From Lewinella sp. W8 (GTDB taxonomy: Bacteria; Bacteroidota; Bacteroidia; Chitinophagales; Saprospiraceae): a stretch of 64,000 nucleotides of DNA. The stretch is taken from the NCBI RefSeq assembly GCF_004375085.3, contig NZ_SNAQ03000009.1:62001-126000 (forward strand). Reading direction: 5' to 3'. Below, in pieces: positions 19,421-29,295 of this stretch. A program made the translations under genes and the position numbers. The notes below the pieces were generated by a model. That model had not been told where the DNA came from. It ran no database searches and saw only the letters and a program-made list of their open reading frames with translations. The stretch's first letter is position 1, and the number at the start of each line of letters is the position of its first letter.

Positions 19421-19827
19421 GGGCTTTCTTGATAAAACAATTTTCGTGACGGTGGGGTTGGGCGATCAATTATCGGGTCTCCTTGCCCGCATTACATCTC
19501 CATGGCTTACCTTTGGTGGTGAGTATACGGAAGTCTTACCAAATTCCGTTTGCTCCGGGGAATCAGGTCCAGACGGACCGGGCATCCCGGTAGTGACCAA
19601 CAGGTCCAGGTTAATAAGCAATCGCTTCCCTCAGGAAGCCTTGAATATAACATAGGTCCGGCGGGCTTTTTGGGCCCACCCACCATTCCTTCGCGTCTTT
19701 TGCCACTTATTTTGGCGAGGTCGCAGGTGCCGGGTACCGCCCGGGGAGCCAGGCCATGATGGCTGCTACCGACTTCGTCCGATCCGATCGGGCCAGTATC
19801 CTCCGAGGACTACTGAGTACCGCATCG
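19421..19827. other. Intergenic stretch between usp and holB, no gene seen
   Basis: The two genes are divergent and the gap must hold both promoters. I see no convincing coding frame. Near 19718-19745 there is a GCAGGTGCCGGG...CCCGGGG palindromic motif, similar to sequences at 12428 and 27990. Confidence 0.5.
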
Positions 19828-20973
19828 ATGAATTTCGACCAACTTATTCACCAGCCTCCGGGCCTTCACCAGTTGCGACGCATGGCGGCGGCAGACCGCC
19901 TGCCCCACGCCAATTTGCTGCTGTCCGCTCCCGGCACCGGCGGCCTGCCGGCCGCCCTGGCCATCGCCAACCTGCTGCTCTGCGAAAATCGTCAGGGTGA
20001 GGGAGGCGACACGGCCTGTGGCAGTTGTCGGGCGTGCCGCAAAACCAAAGGGTACGTCCATCCCGATTTTCATTTCGCCTTCCCGACCGTAGGCAGCAAA
20101 ATGACCAGTGACCCCTTCCTGCCCCAGTGGCGGGAAGCGCTCCAGGAGCGCCCCTACCTGGAAGCCAACGACTGGCTGCAGCGGATCGGCGCGGAGAACA
20201 AGCAGGGCAACATCACCCGGGAAGCCTGCGCCAACATCATCAAGAAACTCAACCTGAAAATTTTCGAGGGCCGCTACAAGATCATGCTGATCTGGCTGCC
20301 CGAGTACCTGGGCAACGAGGGTAACCGGCTGCTGAAGATGATCGAGGAGCCCCCGGAAAACACCGTCTTCTTTCTGGTTGCCGAACGGTCCGAACTGATT
20401 CTGAACACCATCCTCAGCCGCTGTCAGCTGACCAAGCTAAGTCCGCCCACCGACGAGGAGATCGTCGCCGGCCTCGGCCAGGTCGGCATTGATCCAGCGG
20501 CGGCGGCGGCCGCCGCCCGGCTGGCCGATGGCAACTTCAACGTGGCCCGGGCCCTGGCCGATGGAGACAGCGTCAACCACGGCGAGCGCTTCCTGGCCTG
20601 GATGCGGGTGTGCTTTCAGGGCAGTGCGGCCAAACTGACCGACTGGACCGACGACTTTGCAAAACTCGGCCGGGAAAACCAGAAGCATTTTTTGCGCTAC
20701 GCCCTTCACTTCTGGCGGGAGTTTCTCCTCCTCAGCGTTACCGACAACGCCGCCGGGCGGGTACGCCTACCGGAAAATGAACTGGCCAGTGCACGAAAAA
20801 TGCTGCCCCTCGTATCTCACGAACAACTCGCGGACATCAGCGAAATCCTCAGCGAATGCATGGAGCACGTCGAACGCAACGCCAATCCCAGAATTCTTTT
20901 CCTCGACGCCGGTATTCGCCTTCACCAAATATTCCGCCAACCCAGACCCGCCGTCGGGACCGGATCGGCGTAA
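19828..20973 (+). CDS. holB: DNA polymerase III delta' subunit (clamp loader)
   Basis: The delta' subunit is part of the clamp loader that places the sliding clamp on primed DNA. ATG 19828 gives 381 residues beginning MNFDQLIHQPPGLHQLRRM; a longer frame from 19756 adds a non-conserved leader. The Walker A position is degenerate (SAPGTGGLPAALAIA), as is normal for delta', while the zinc-module cysteines (CGSCRACRKTKGYVHPDFH) are intact. The AAA+ sensor region reads MLIWLPEYLGNEGNRLLKMIEEPPENTVFFLV with an SRC arginine finger (ILSRCQ). The ricT gene follows 20 bases downstream, a pairing I recall from Bacteroidota. Confidence 0.92.
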   Translation: MNFDQLIHQPPGLHQLRRMAAADRLPHANLLLSAPGTGGLPAALAIANLLLCENRQGEGGDTACGSCRACRKTKGYVHPDFHFAFPTVGSKMTSDPFLPQWREALQERPYLEANDWLQRIGAENKQGNITREACANIIKKLNLKIFEGRYKIMLIWLPEYLGNEGNRLLKMIEEPPENTVFFLVAERSELILNTILSRCQLTKLSPPTDEEIVAGLGQVGIDPAAAAAAARLADGNFNVARALADGDSVNHGERFLAWMRVCFQGSAAKLTDWTDDFAKLGRENQKHFLRYALHFWREFLLLSVTDNAAGRVRLPENELASARKMLPLVSHEQLADISEILSECMEHVERNANPRILFLDAGIRLHQIFRQPRPAVGTGSA

Positions 20974-20993
20974 ACCATATAATGCAGTAAACT

Positions 20994-22355
20994 ATGGGAT
21001 GTAAATCCTGCGGAACAGGAACGGACGAAAACGGAGTGCCCCGCGGCTGCGGCAGCAAGGGCGCCTGTGGCACCGGCTCCTGCAATAAAATGAGCACCTA
21101 CGACTGGCTGGCGGATCTCGGCATCGACGATCCCTACGCCACCAACATTGTGGAAGTCAGCTTCAAGGATGGTGCCTCCAAAGACTTCTTTCACGCCCCC
21201 CGGGAACTTCAGGTATTCACCGGAGATAACGTCGCCGTTGAAGCCAAAAACGGCTACAACATTGGCCGGATCACCCTCAGTGGAGAACTCGTCCGGTTGC
21301 AGATGAAAAAGAAAAGGGTCAAGGAAAGCAAGGTCACCGACTCCGTCCTCCGGCGGGCCAACCAGCGCGACATGGAAAAACTCGCCGCGGCCCGGGAGCT
21401 GGAGAAGGAAACGCTGGTCCGCGCGCGGGCCATCGCCCGGTCTTCTCACCTGAACATGAAGATTTCCGACGTCGAATACCAGGGCGACTGCCGCAAAGCG
21501 ACCATTTACTACACCAGCGACGAGCGGATTGATTTCCGGGAGCTGGTGCGCCAGTATTCCCATCAGTTCCGGGTGAAAATTGAAATGCGGCAGATCGGCC
21601 CGCGGGTCGAGTCGGCCCGCCTCGGCGGCATCGGCAGCTGTGGGCGAGAGCTCTGCTGCTCCACCTGGCTGAGTGACTTCAAACCCGTCAACACCGCCGC
21701 GGCTCGCTACCAGAACATCGCCATCAACCAAACCAAACTCTCCGGGCAGTGCGGCCGCCTGAAGTGCTGCCTGAACTACGAGTTGGACACCTACATGGAA
21801 GCCATGGAGGCCTTCCCGAAAAAGGCGGACAAGCTGCGCACGGAGGCCGGACTGGGCATCCTGATCAAGACCGACATCTTCAAGGGCATCATGTACTACA
21901 CCTACAAGGAAAACCGGGGGGCGCTGTTCCCGATTCCGGTGGCCAAAGTACACGACATCATCGCCCTCAACAAAGCCGGCCAGAAACCGGAGAGCCTCAA
22001 GGCCTTCCAGCTTTACGAAGAGGAGACCGAAGAAATCTTCGGCTACGAAGACGTCACCGGAGCCGTGGAACTTCCCGCCGAGAAGCGGAGTAAGCGCCGC
22101 CGAAAGAAGAAATCCGGCCGGAGGCCCTCCGGCAAATCGGGGAATAAACCCTCTGCGGGCAAGACCCCCGAAGCCAAAACCACGGGCAGCGAGGGAGGTT
22201 CCCCGGCAAAACGGAGCCGCCGCCGCCCCAAAAAGAAATCCGCCAATCAGGGAGGAGAAGCTTCCGCTAACGGACAAAACACCGGCCGTAAGTCGCGCAA
22301 ATCCCGCCGCGGACGGCGGAAAAAATCCGGCGGACAAGGAGACAAGAAGGACTAA
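20994..22355 (+). CDS. ricT: PSP1/RicT family protein with basic C-terminal tail
   Basis: The 453-residue product has a cysteine-rich N-terminus (CKSCGTGTD ... CGSKGACGTGSC), the PSP1 core (DFFHAPRELQVFTGDNVAVEAKNGYNIGRI ... IDFRELVRQYSHQFRVKIEMRQIGPR), and the paired cysteine motifs CGRELCC and CGRLKCCLNYE. In Bacillus these RicT cysteines belong to the Ric (Y-) complex, which carries iron-sulfur clusters and affects RNA processing; the role in Bacteroidota is less clear. The last ~95 residues are strongly Lys/Arg/Ser/Gly-rich, low complexity and probably disordered or nucleic-acid binding. Probably co-transcribed with holB. Confidence 0.88.
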   Translation: MGCKSCGTGTDENGVPRGCGSKGACGTGSCNKMSTYDWLADLGIDDPYATNIVEVSFKDGASKDFFHAPRELQVFTGDNVAVEAKNGYNIGRITLSGELVRLQMKKKRVKESKVTDSVLRRANQRDMEKLAAARELEKETLVRARAIARSSHLNMKISDVEYQGDCRKATIYYTSDERIDFRELVRQYSHQFRVKIEMRQIGPRVESARLGGIGSCGRELCCSTWLSDFKPVNTAAARYQNIAINQTKLSGQCGRLKCCLNYELDTYMEAMEAFPKKADKLRTEAGLGILIKTDIFKGIMYYTYKENRGALFPIPVAKVHDIIALNKAGQKPESLKAFQLYEEETEEIFGYEDVTGAVELPAEKRSKRRRKKKSGRRPSGKSGNKPSAGKTPEAKTTGSEGGSPAKRSRRRPKKKSANQGGEASANGQNTGRKSRKSRRGRRKKSGGQGDKKD

Positions 22356-22418
22356 CCTTTCCTCCGTCTGAGCTGTTTACCCAATGCATCCAACGACAAC
22401 TGACAACTGATTTTTCCT

Positions 22419-23822
<1,404 letters not shown>

Positions 23823-23890
23823 ACCTTATGCATTTCCGTGAGATTTCATTAGCGATTCCTGCGGAATCGCGGCCGTTCAGTGGGGCAAAC

Positions 23891-24406
23891 AGTAGCGGCA
23901 AGGCATGTGTTGGTTAGCACAAAGTTGTAACCCATGTAGTGGCGTTGAGTTACGACTGTATATTGCATTGTACTCTGTGTCCCATGAAGTATTTCCTTTG
24001 CTACCTTCAGGTGTGTCGGATCGTCAGTGAACCGTAGCCATTAGTCTAATGAGTTAATCACCTATTCTGAATTATTCCTCTTGAGGAAATTAGCAAATAA
24101 TTGAGGTTAAATGGTGTTTCCTTTCCCCGAAAGGAAACCGAATCAGACTGGGACAACTAAAGGACCTTCCGCAAAAGAATGTGACAAATCGATCTTGTCT
24201 AATCTTATTTTCTTTGCTGGTGTGGTCGCCTTTCGGGGAAAGGCGACACCAAGATTTTCCAAAGGGTGGGTGATTTCGACCTTCAGATGATCATACCTAT
24301 CAAGACGCCCGGAACCTAAAAATTTAGACTACAATATTACTGGACGCAATTTAGCCTCTAGAAGGTGTATAACTCTAGGCCATCCCATACATGCCTTGCC
24401 GCTACT
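23891..24406. repeat. Possible MITE-like or decayed mobile segment bounded by inverted repeats
   Basis: AGTAGCGGCAAGGCATGT at 23891-23908 is exactly complementary to 24389-24406. Moving inward, about 15 of the next 25 positions also match, so the arms are imperfect repeats of roughly 43 bases. No flanking direct repeat and no transposase remnant is seen. Confidence 0.45.
24116..24247. repeat. Two hairpins of the CCTTTC/GAAAGG family
   Basis: GTTTCCTTTC CCC GAAAGGAAAC (24116-24138) and GTCGCCTTTC GGG GAAAGGCGAC (24225-24247) share a core and a 3-base loop. The two arms have changed together, keeping base pairing. A third related copy is at 25738-25760. Confidence 0.6.
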
Positions 24407-24487
24407 AGAAAATTCAAGGGATTAAAGGCCAAATGATTAATTCACGGAACAGCCTATGTCTAAATTCTTTACCCGAAGGATCGCCCT

Positions 24488-24535
24488 GAAATCGGCTATC
24501 CTGCAGTTCGCAGGGATGGCCGATTTTCGTTTTTC
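24488..24535 (+). terminator. Terminator-like hairpin upstream of the barrel gene
   Basis: GAAATCGGC-t-ATCC-t-GC pairs with GC-a-GGGAT-g-GCCGATTTTC, followed by GTTTTTCC. It would stop any transcript coming out of the repeat region. Confidence 0.6.
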
Positions 24536-24553
24536 CTTAACGCCACGAAGTAA

Positions 24554-24582
24554 TTGCGGTCTGCAGATTTACGCTATCTTTC
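24554..24582 (+). promoter_or_regulatory. Candidate Bacteroidota promoter for the barrel gene
   Basis: TTG at 24554-24556, an 18-base spacer and TATCTTTC at 24575-24582 (one mismatch to TAnnTTTG) precede the ATG at 24713, leaving a leader of about 120 bases. Confidence 0.4.
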
Positions 24583-24712
24583 GACCAGCAATTCATTCAC
24601 CAACCCAGAGGTTGAAGGCAACCTGCTTGTCCTCAAAATCTCCAACAATCAATGATTTTGAGCCCCTGCGAGGGTTCCTGGCCTTAGCCTCACCTTTTCC
24701 AAACACCCTTTC

Positions 24713-25351
24713 ATGCGTAAATCCCTATGCTTTTTCGCCCTGCTGTGCCTCACCACTGCGGGCCTATCCGCCCAGTCCTTCGGTCTGCGGGCCGGCGTTA
24801 ACTTCACCAACGTCAACGTAAGCGCCGAAGGAATATCCATTTCCTTTGACAGCGAGACCAACCTGATGGCCGGCGTATTCCTTGATCTGCCCGTTGGGCA
24901 GAGCGGCAAATTCATGCTTTCGCCGGAATTGAGTTACGTCGGTCGCGGCTACGGAATCAGTATTGACTTTTTCGGCACCAATACGGACCAAAGCGTTACC
25001 GTAAACTACGTAGACCTCGGATTCCTCGCCAAGTACATGCTGCTCGACAACGGTTCCGTGGGTCTCTACGCTGCGGCCGGCCCCGTACTCGGCTACGCCC
25101 TCGGTGGCGAGGTAGACACCGACGGCATGGTCGAAGACATTGAATTCTCCGAAGAAGATGGGTTCAACCGGACCTCCCTTCAACTGGCCCTGGCCGGTGG
25201 ACTGACCTTCGGCCAGAAGTTCTTCGCCGAGGTGCGCTACATGAGGGGCCTCAACTCCCTCAACGATGAAAGTGCCGATGATGAGGGCACCATCCGGTGG
25301 ACGTCCTTCGGCGTAAACGCCGGCGTGCGGCTTCCTCTCGGCGGGAATTAA
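24713..25351 (+). CDS. PorT-like outer-membrane beta-barrel protein
   Basis: The 212-residue product has a clear signal peptide (MRKSLCFFALLCLTTAGLSAQ) and then short alternating strands typical of an 8-strand barrel: FGLRAGVNFTNVNV, NLMAGVFLDLPV, FMLSPELSYVGRGYGI, YVDLGFLAKYML, VGLYAAAGPVLGYALG, LQLALAGGLTFGQKFFAEVRYMRGL and a last strand WTSFGVNAGVRLPL. This pattern matches the PorT/OMP_b-brl families common in Bacteroidota. An acidic loop (GMVEDIEFSEEDG) would face outward. It is monocistronic between a terminator-like hairpin upstream and a strong terminator downstream. Specific function unknown. Confidence 0.82.
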   Translation: MRKSLCFFALLCLTTAGLSAQSFGLRAGVNFTNVNVSAEGISISFDSETNLMAGVFLDLPVGQSGKFMLSPELSYVGRGYGISIDFFGTNTDQSVTVNYVDLGFLAKYMLLDNGSVGLYAAAGPVLGYALGGEVDTDGMVEDIEFSEEDGFNRTSLQLALAGGLTFGQKFFAEVRYMRGLNSLNDESADDEGTIRWTSFGVNAGVRLPLGGN

Positions 25352-25443
25352 GGCCCTTTACCCTGAGAGCATTCTACCCATGAGTCATCCCGAATTTTGA
25401 GCCCACGTTAATGGGAAGCTAATTGATGGCCATGCTAAATCCG

Positions 25444-25486
25444 TAGAGCGGTACTGAGTTGCCTCGGTACCGCTCTAGTTATTTTT
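25444..25486 (+). terminator. Intrinsic terminator after the barrel gene
   Basis: Perfect 11-bp arms TAGAGCGGTAC / GTACCGCTCTA extend by four nearly paired bases inside and are followed by GTTATTTTT. Confidence 0.85.
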
Positions 25487-25618
25487 GAATACACCGTGAC
25501 GAGTGACCAGCGATAACTGAAGGTCTTCGGTAGCGACAAGGTATGTATGGCGGAAGAAGGATTGTCAGCTTCCCTACTACGACCTCTCCCCTCCCGCGAC
25601 TCCCCCACGCCATTGATT

Positions 25619-25676
25619 CAGTAGCGCCGGATTTATCCGGCGAAAGGTTCTCGTTCAAACCAGATGCCGTCGCTAC
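25619..25676 (+). repeat. Dispersed hairpin repeat, family B, copy 1
   Basis: CAGTAGCG, then the perfect stem CGCCGGAT TT ATCCGGCG (25625-25642), then CGCTAC at the far end, so it can fold as a nested hairpin about 58 bases long. Related copies: 31953-32011 (same strand) and around 56146-56179 (opposite strand). Confidence 0.7.
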
Positions 25677-25796
25677 AGCAATCATTCTACACTTCGCAGA
25701 AAGTGAGGCGGATTTCCCGCTTCGGAAGGACCGGGTGTGGTCACCTTTCGGAGAAAGTCGACACCAGGAAAATTCGGGATAAATCTAATTTATTTT

Positions 25797-26849
25797 TCAC
25801 TCATCGCCCGCCTTCTCCAGGACCACCTTCAGCGGGCGGTGGTCGGAATAGCCCTCGCTCAGCCGCTCTATCGACCGCACGGAGAGGCTGGTGTCCGCCA
25901 GGACGAAGTCGATCCGGAGGCCGGGTAGTGGGCCGGTGAAGGTGGTCCCCAGGCCGAAGCCCCGCTCGACCCAGGCGTCCTGCAGTCGGGGCGTCCGGAT
26001 GCGCTGGTAGGTATAGGAGGAGGGTACGTCGTTGAAGTCGCCGGCTACGATTACCGGATGGGGGCTTTCCTCCACGTAGGCCAGAATTTCCGCCGCCTGC
26101 CGGGCCCGGGTGCGGGCTGCGTTTCCGTAGCTTCGAAACATGGCCTGAAGCCGGTTGGCCCCGGCTTCGATGGTACTGTCCTGCCGCAACTCCCCGGCCA
26201 TCCGGGTAATGCGGTTAGACTGCAAATGGACGTTGATGACCCGGAGCTTCCCGACCGGCGTCCGGTGATCGGTTACCGTAAAGCCGTTGTAGCCCTCAAA
26301 GTGAATAGCGACGGTTTCCATGGGATGGTTCCCGAAGGTGGCCAGTGTTTTTTCCTGGGGGTGCAGGCGGCTGGCGTAGTCGCCCGCCACCTTCACGGCC
26401 TCCGAGCGGGAAGCAGCGCCCCGTGGCCGACCGGCCTCCTGCAGCAGCAGCAGGTCTGCCCCGAAGGCTTCAATACTGTTCCGGACGGTACTTTCCGGCA
26501 GCGACTTCCAGGCATCATCTTTGAACCCCCGCACGTTGGCCGTCACGACCGTCAGGGATTCAGCGTCTGCGGAGGGTTCTGCTGCTCCGCCGAGCGCGAC
26601 GGCAAAGAGTTTGGAAAGGGTGGGCAGGGCAATGATCATCACCAGGCCGGGCAGGGCCGCCGCCGCCCAGCGGCGGCGATAAAGCTGGTAGGCCAGGAAA
26701 AGCCCCGTGACGAGCAGCAGACCCGGCAGCAGCAGGGCCACAATCGCCGGCGGCCAGATGATGTCCGGAGAAACGTAACGGGCCAATAAGCCGAAGCCCG
26801 TCAGCAACGCTAAGGCGTAACCGATCCATCGTCCTAATCGCCGCAACAC
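25797..26849 (-). CDS. Endonuclease/exonuclease/phosphatase family membrane protein
   Basis: The 350-residue protein starts with about three membrane segments (residues ~10-95) followed by a complete EEP fold facing the periplasm or cytoplasm. Motifs are TVVTANVRGF (first metal-site region), LLLQEAGRP (catalytic Glu), HLQSNRIT, VAGDFNDVPSSYTY (Asp-Asn pair), RIDFVLAD and the terminal GYSDHRPL with catalytic Asp-His. Enzymes of this fold cut phosphodiesters in DNA, RNA, lipids or inositol phosphates; the membrane anchor makes an envelope substrate possible. It lies 5 bases after a rhomboid gene and is likely co-transcribed with it. Confidence 0.87.
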   Translation of the reverse strand: MLRRLGRWIGYALALLTGFGLLARYVSPDIIWPPAIVALLLPGLLLVTGLFLAYQLYRRRWAAAALPGLVMIIALPTLSKLFAVALGGAAEPSADAESLTVVTANVRGFKDDAWKSLPESTVRNSIEAFGADLLLLQEAGRPRGAASRSEAVKVAGDYASRLHPQEKTLATFGNHPMETVAIHFEGYNGFTVTDHRTPVGKLRVINVHLQSNRITRMAGELRQDSTIEAGANRLQAMFRSYGNAARTRARQAAEILAYVEESPHPVIVAGDFNDVPSSYTYQRIRTPRLQDAWVERGFGLGTTFTGPLPGLRIDFVLADTSLSVRSIERLSEGYSDHRPLKVVLEKAGDE

Positions 26850-26854
26850 GGTCC

Positions 26855-27850
26855 TTAATTTCGGTTTGATGCCCGGAAGAGGAAGTCCTTTTCTTCCTTG
26901 GATAGCGAGTTGTACCCCCGGTCCTTGATCTTGTCCAGAATGGCGTCCAGCTGCTCCTGGTGGCTGGCCTCGGGCTTACCGCCGTCGTCGGATTTTCCGG
27001 AGCCGGATTTCTTGCCGCCCGCCTTGCGCATGAAGGAGGGACGGGAGGACTTCTCGGCGGTTTCCTTGACCGATTTACCGCTGCGGTAGGCCGCCCGCGG
27101 ACCGGGCTGATGTTCTTTGCTGGGCTCCAATAAGTTGCGGTACTTCATCTGCACCCACTCGATGGCCTTCGCTACCGGGTCGGTCAGGTCCGTTCCCCGC
27201 TTGAGGTAAAAGGCAAACAGGAAGCCCATCACGATACCCCCGAGGTGATCAAAGGTGCCGCCGATGTTGTTCAGGGAACCCAGACCGATGATTTGGGCCA
27301 CCACGGCAAAAAAGACGATGTACTTCAGCCGGATAGTACCGAGGAAAAGCAGGCGAATGCCGTATTCGGGGGCGAAGAGCCCCGCCGCCACCAGGATACA
27401 GAACACCGAACCGCTGGCCCCGAGGGCGTAGTTGGTCGCGTCGCTGATGTCGATCAGGTTATAGGCCAGGAAGTAGGCCACGAAGCCCGCCAGTCCGCCG
27501 AGGATGTACAGGGGAAGCACGCGCCGGTCGCCGAGCAGGTCGCCAAAAATGCGGCCAAACCAGAACAGGTAGAGCATGTTCCAGAGCAGGTGCCAGAAGC
27601 CCTCGTGCATGAACATGTGGGTGATCAGCGCCCAGGGGTGGGTCAGGTTATGCCACCAGCTGCTGGAGATCATGAAGAACTCGATGATGTCCTGGTACAG
27701 GCTGGGCGTGTTCCAACCGTTGAAGATGCGCAGGAACACCCAGGCCAGGTTAATGACCAGGAACACGGCTACGTTGACGATGATGATCTTGTTGATCATA
27801 TTGCCATAGTCAAATTCCCGGCGAATGTCGTCCCAGATGGATTGTAGCAT
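26855..27850 (-). CDS. Rhomboid family intramembrane serine protease with C-terminal extension
   Basis: The 331-residue protein has about six membrane segments. The serine motif is ALGASGSVFCI and the catalytic histidine lies in FDHLGGIVMGF; the first-loop HMFMHEGFWHLLWNMLYL is typical. After the last helix comes a ~110-residue cytoplasmic tail, rich in Ser/Lys/Gly, ending in a small helical motif (LDAILDKIKDRGYNSLSKEEKDFL) that I recall from many Bacteroidota rhomboids. It cleaves other membrane proteins within the bilayer; the substrate is unknown. The nuclease-fold gene follows by 5 bases, and a second rhomboid gene lies upstream on the same strand. Confidence 0.92.
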   Translation of the reverse strand: MLQSIWDDIRREFDYGNMINKIIIVNVAVFLVINLAWVFLRIFNGWNTPSLYQDIIEFFMISSSWWHNLTHPWALITHMFMHEGFWHLLWNMLYLFWFGRIFGDLLGDRRVLPLYILGGLAGFVAYFLAYNLIDISDATNYALGASGSVFCILVAAGLFAPEYGIRLLFLGTIRLKYIVFFAVVAQIIGLGSLNNIGGTFDHLGGIVMGFLFAFYLKRGTDLTDPVAKAIEWVQMKYRNLLEPSKEHQPGPRAAYRSGKSVKETAEKSSRPSFMRKAGGKKSGSGKSDDGGKPEASHQEQLDAILDKIKDRGYNSLSKEEKDFLFRASNRN

Positions 27851-28159
27851 AGTCTGACGGAAGTGCGCACTTCTAAAAACAAAATAAAAAAGAATAGTTG
27901 TATGCGGTGGTCGGGATTTTTGTCCGATGGGGGGCTTAGATCGCTAAACCTACCAAGGACATGCCGAAAAGTAGGCTTAAGCAGCGTGGCCTGCGGCAGG
28001 TGCCGGGGTCCGCAGTAAGGTGCCGAGTAAACGGGAAGCAACGCTGCCCAGTGCACGTTGGCAACGACGCTTCCTACCCGGAGTCATGGCCCAACCCACC
28101 AGGCTGGCACCCGCCCGCCGGGCCCCAAATCCCCCGCATATCCGGAGGACAACCTCAGG
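27851..28159. other. Gap between the two rhomboid genes with GC-rich palindromes
   Basis: No gene seen. Around 27988-28010 lies GCCTGCGGCAGGTGCCGGGG, and near 28100-28125 a related motif in the other direction. Similar GCAGGTGCCGGG sequences occur at 12428, 19722 and, inverted, near 45500. The gap may hold the promoter of the downstream rhomboid gene. Confidence 0.5.
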
Positions 28160-29026
28160 CTACTCCCGCGGCACCCCTTCGTCCCAGCGGCGTACGCCCG
28201 GGGGCATACTCGTCCGCTTCCAGTAAAAGGCCAGCAAACCGCCGACGATGGCTCCCCCCAGGTGGGCGAAGTGCGCCAGTGGATCCCAGGCTGGCTGCAC
28301 GATGCCGAGGACCAGCTCAATGACCAGCAGCACGGGCACGAAGTAGCGCGCCTTGAAGGGAATGGGGAGGAAAATGAGGGCCAGCTTGAAGTCCGGGTAG
28401 AAGATCGCGAAGGCCGCCACGATGCCGTAGATGGCCCCCGAAGCCCCCACTACGGGAATGTCCGGCAGGTAATTGATGTACTCTTGCATCGCCGAAGCGC
28501 CCTGGGCCACGGTAAATTCAAGGTTCTTGTTCATGGCCAAATCGCCCTGCAGCTGCTCTACGATAGAGGACAAGGTTTCCCCATTATCCAGGCGCAGCGC
28601 TTCCACCGGAACCTTCTCAAAGAAGGCATTAAAATTTTGCAGGCTGGGGTCAACCCGGAAGGCCTCCAGCATGGCCTCGAACTGACTGATCTCAAAACTG
28701 GCGTATCCGAGGTGGAGCGAAAAGGCCCCCACCGCCGCCAGGGCGTACAGGATCAGAAAGCGTTGCGGCCCGAAGCGGGCCTCCAGGATGGGTCCGAACA
28801 TCACCAGCCCGAACATATTGAAGAAGATGTGCGTCAGTCCGCCGTGCATGAACACGTGGGACACGAGCTGGATGGGCTCAAACAGATCACTCTTGGGGTG
28901 GTGGAGGGCCAGGTAGCTGTACCAGCTGTTGGGGTCATAAATCTGACCGCCGATGAAGTACATCAGGGCAAAGACCACAACATTGATGATGAGCAGGCTC
29001 CGAACAATCGGGGTTAAGGGAGGCAT
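28160..29026 (-). CDS. Second rhomboid family intramembrane serine protease
   Basis: The 288-residue product begins MPPLTPIVRSLLIINVVVFALMYF and has six or seven membrane segments. The active-site serine is in VVGASGAIYGIVAAF and the histidine in AHLGGAIVGGLLAFYWKR; HVFMHGGLTHIFFNMFGL is the first-loop motif. An insertion of ~60 residues between helices 2 and 4 (residues ~110-180, including FEAMLEAFRVDPSLQNFNAFF) is soluble and predicted helical. It differs clearly from the neighbouring rhomboid, so the two probably have different substrates rather than being a recent duplicate. It lies between mutL and the other rhomboid on the same strand. Confidence 0.92.
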   Translation of the reverse strand: MPPLTPIVRSLLIINVVVFALMYFIGGQIYDPNSWYSYLALHHPKSDLFEPIQLVSHVFMHGGLTHIFFNMFGLVMFGPILEARFGPQRFLILYALAAVGAFSLHLGYASFEISQFEAMLEAFRVDPSLQNFNAFFEKVPVEALRLDNGETLSSIVEQLQGDLAMNKNLEFTVAQGASAMQEYINYLPDIPVVGASGAIYGIVAAFAIFYPDFKLALIFLPIPFKARYFVPVLLVIELVLGIVQPAWDPLAHFAHLGGAIVGGLLAFYWKRTSMPPGVRRWDEGVPRE

Positions 29027-29126
29027 AAGCTGGATGGATTAGCGCCGGTTCTCGTGGAAAAAATGCGTTCCGGTCCGGGCCATTTCACCGGCGACCATTG
29101 CCGGCCGTTCCGGACCTTACCCAACG

Positions 29127-29295
29127 CTTAGAGCTTGTTTGGACTTTAGTAATCGACCTCCATTTGGCCTTTTTTGGTACTAGCTGCGTTGGGAAAATCC
29201 TCATTTAGCGCTGCTAAACTCCGGCTTTCCCGCCTTGCTACTACCAAAAAATTCTCAAATTCGGCCAGACGACCAAAATCCAAATAAGCTCTTAG
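29127..29295. repeat. Long imperfect fold-back element next to the mutL stop codon
   Basis: Positions 29127-29210 pair with the complement of 29211-29295 over about 84 bases with scattered mismatches (outer arms CTTAGAGCTTGTTTGG and CTAAGAGCTTATTTGG; inner TTTTTTGGTA shared). The distal end overlaps the mutL stop. A related, more decayed arm is at 37157-37200. It looks like a non-autonomous palindromic element. Confidence 0.7.

Larger units (their letters stand above)
23823..24712. other. AT-richer non-coding region with inverted repeats and hairpins
   Basis: No supported gene in ~890 bases. Contents: hairpin GCGATTCC TGC GGAATCGC just after lpdA (23852-23870); an 18-base motif at 23891-23908 whose exact complement is at 24389-24406; two 10-bp hairpins with a CCTTTC/GAAAGG core (24116-24138, 24225-24247); a terminator-like hairpin (24488-24535); and a promoter-like pair before the barrel gene. 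Composition is visibly more AT-rich than the flanking genes, which suggests decayed or mobile DNA. Confidence 0.6.
25352..25796. other. Intergenic region with terminator and two dispersed repeat families
   Basis: After the terminator I see no gene. Positions 25619-25676 hold a CAGTAGCG-type repeat and 25738-25760 a CCTTTC/GAAAGG-type hairpin. The neighbouring genes are convergent, so no promoter is needed here. Confidence 0.55.

Noticed and set aside
24456-24821. 121-codon plus-strand frame before the barrel gene
   Set aside because: It crosses a terminator-like hairpin and the start of the barrel gene, and its translation has no protein-like pattern.
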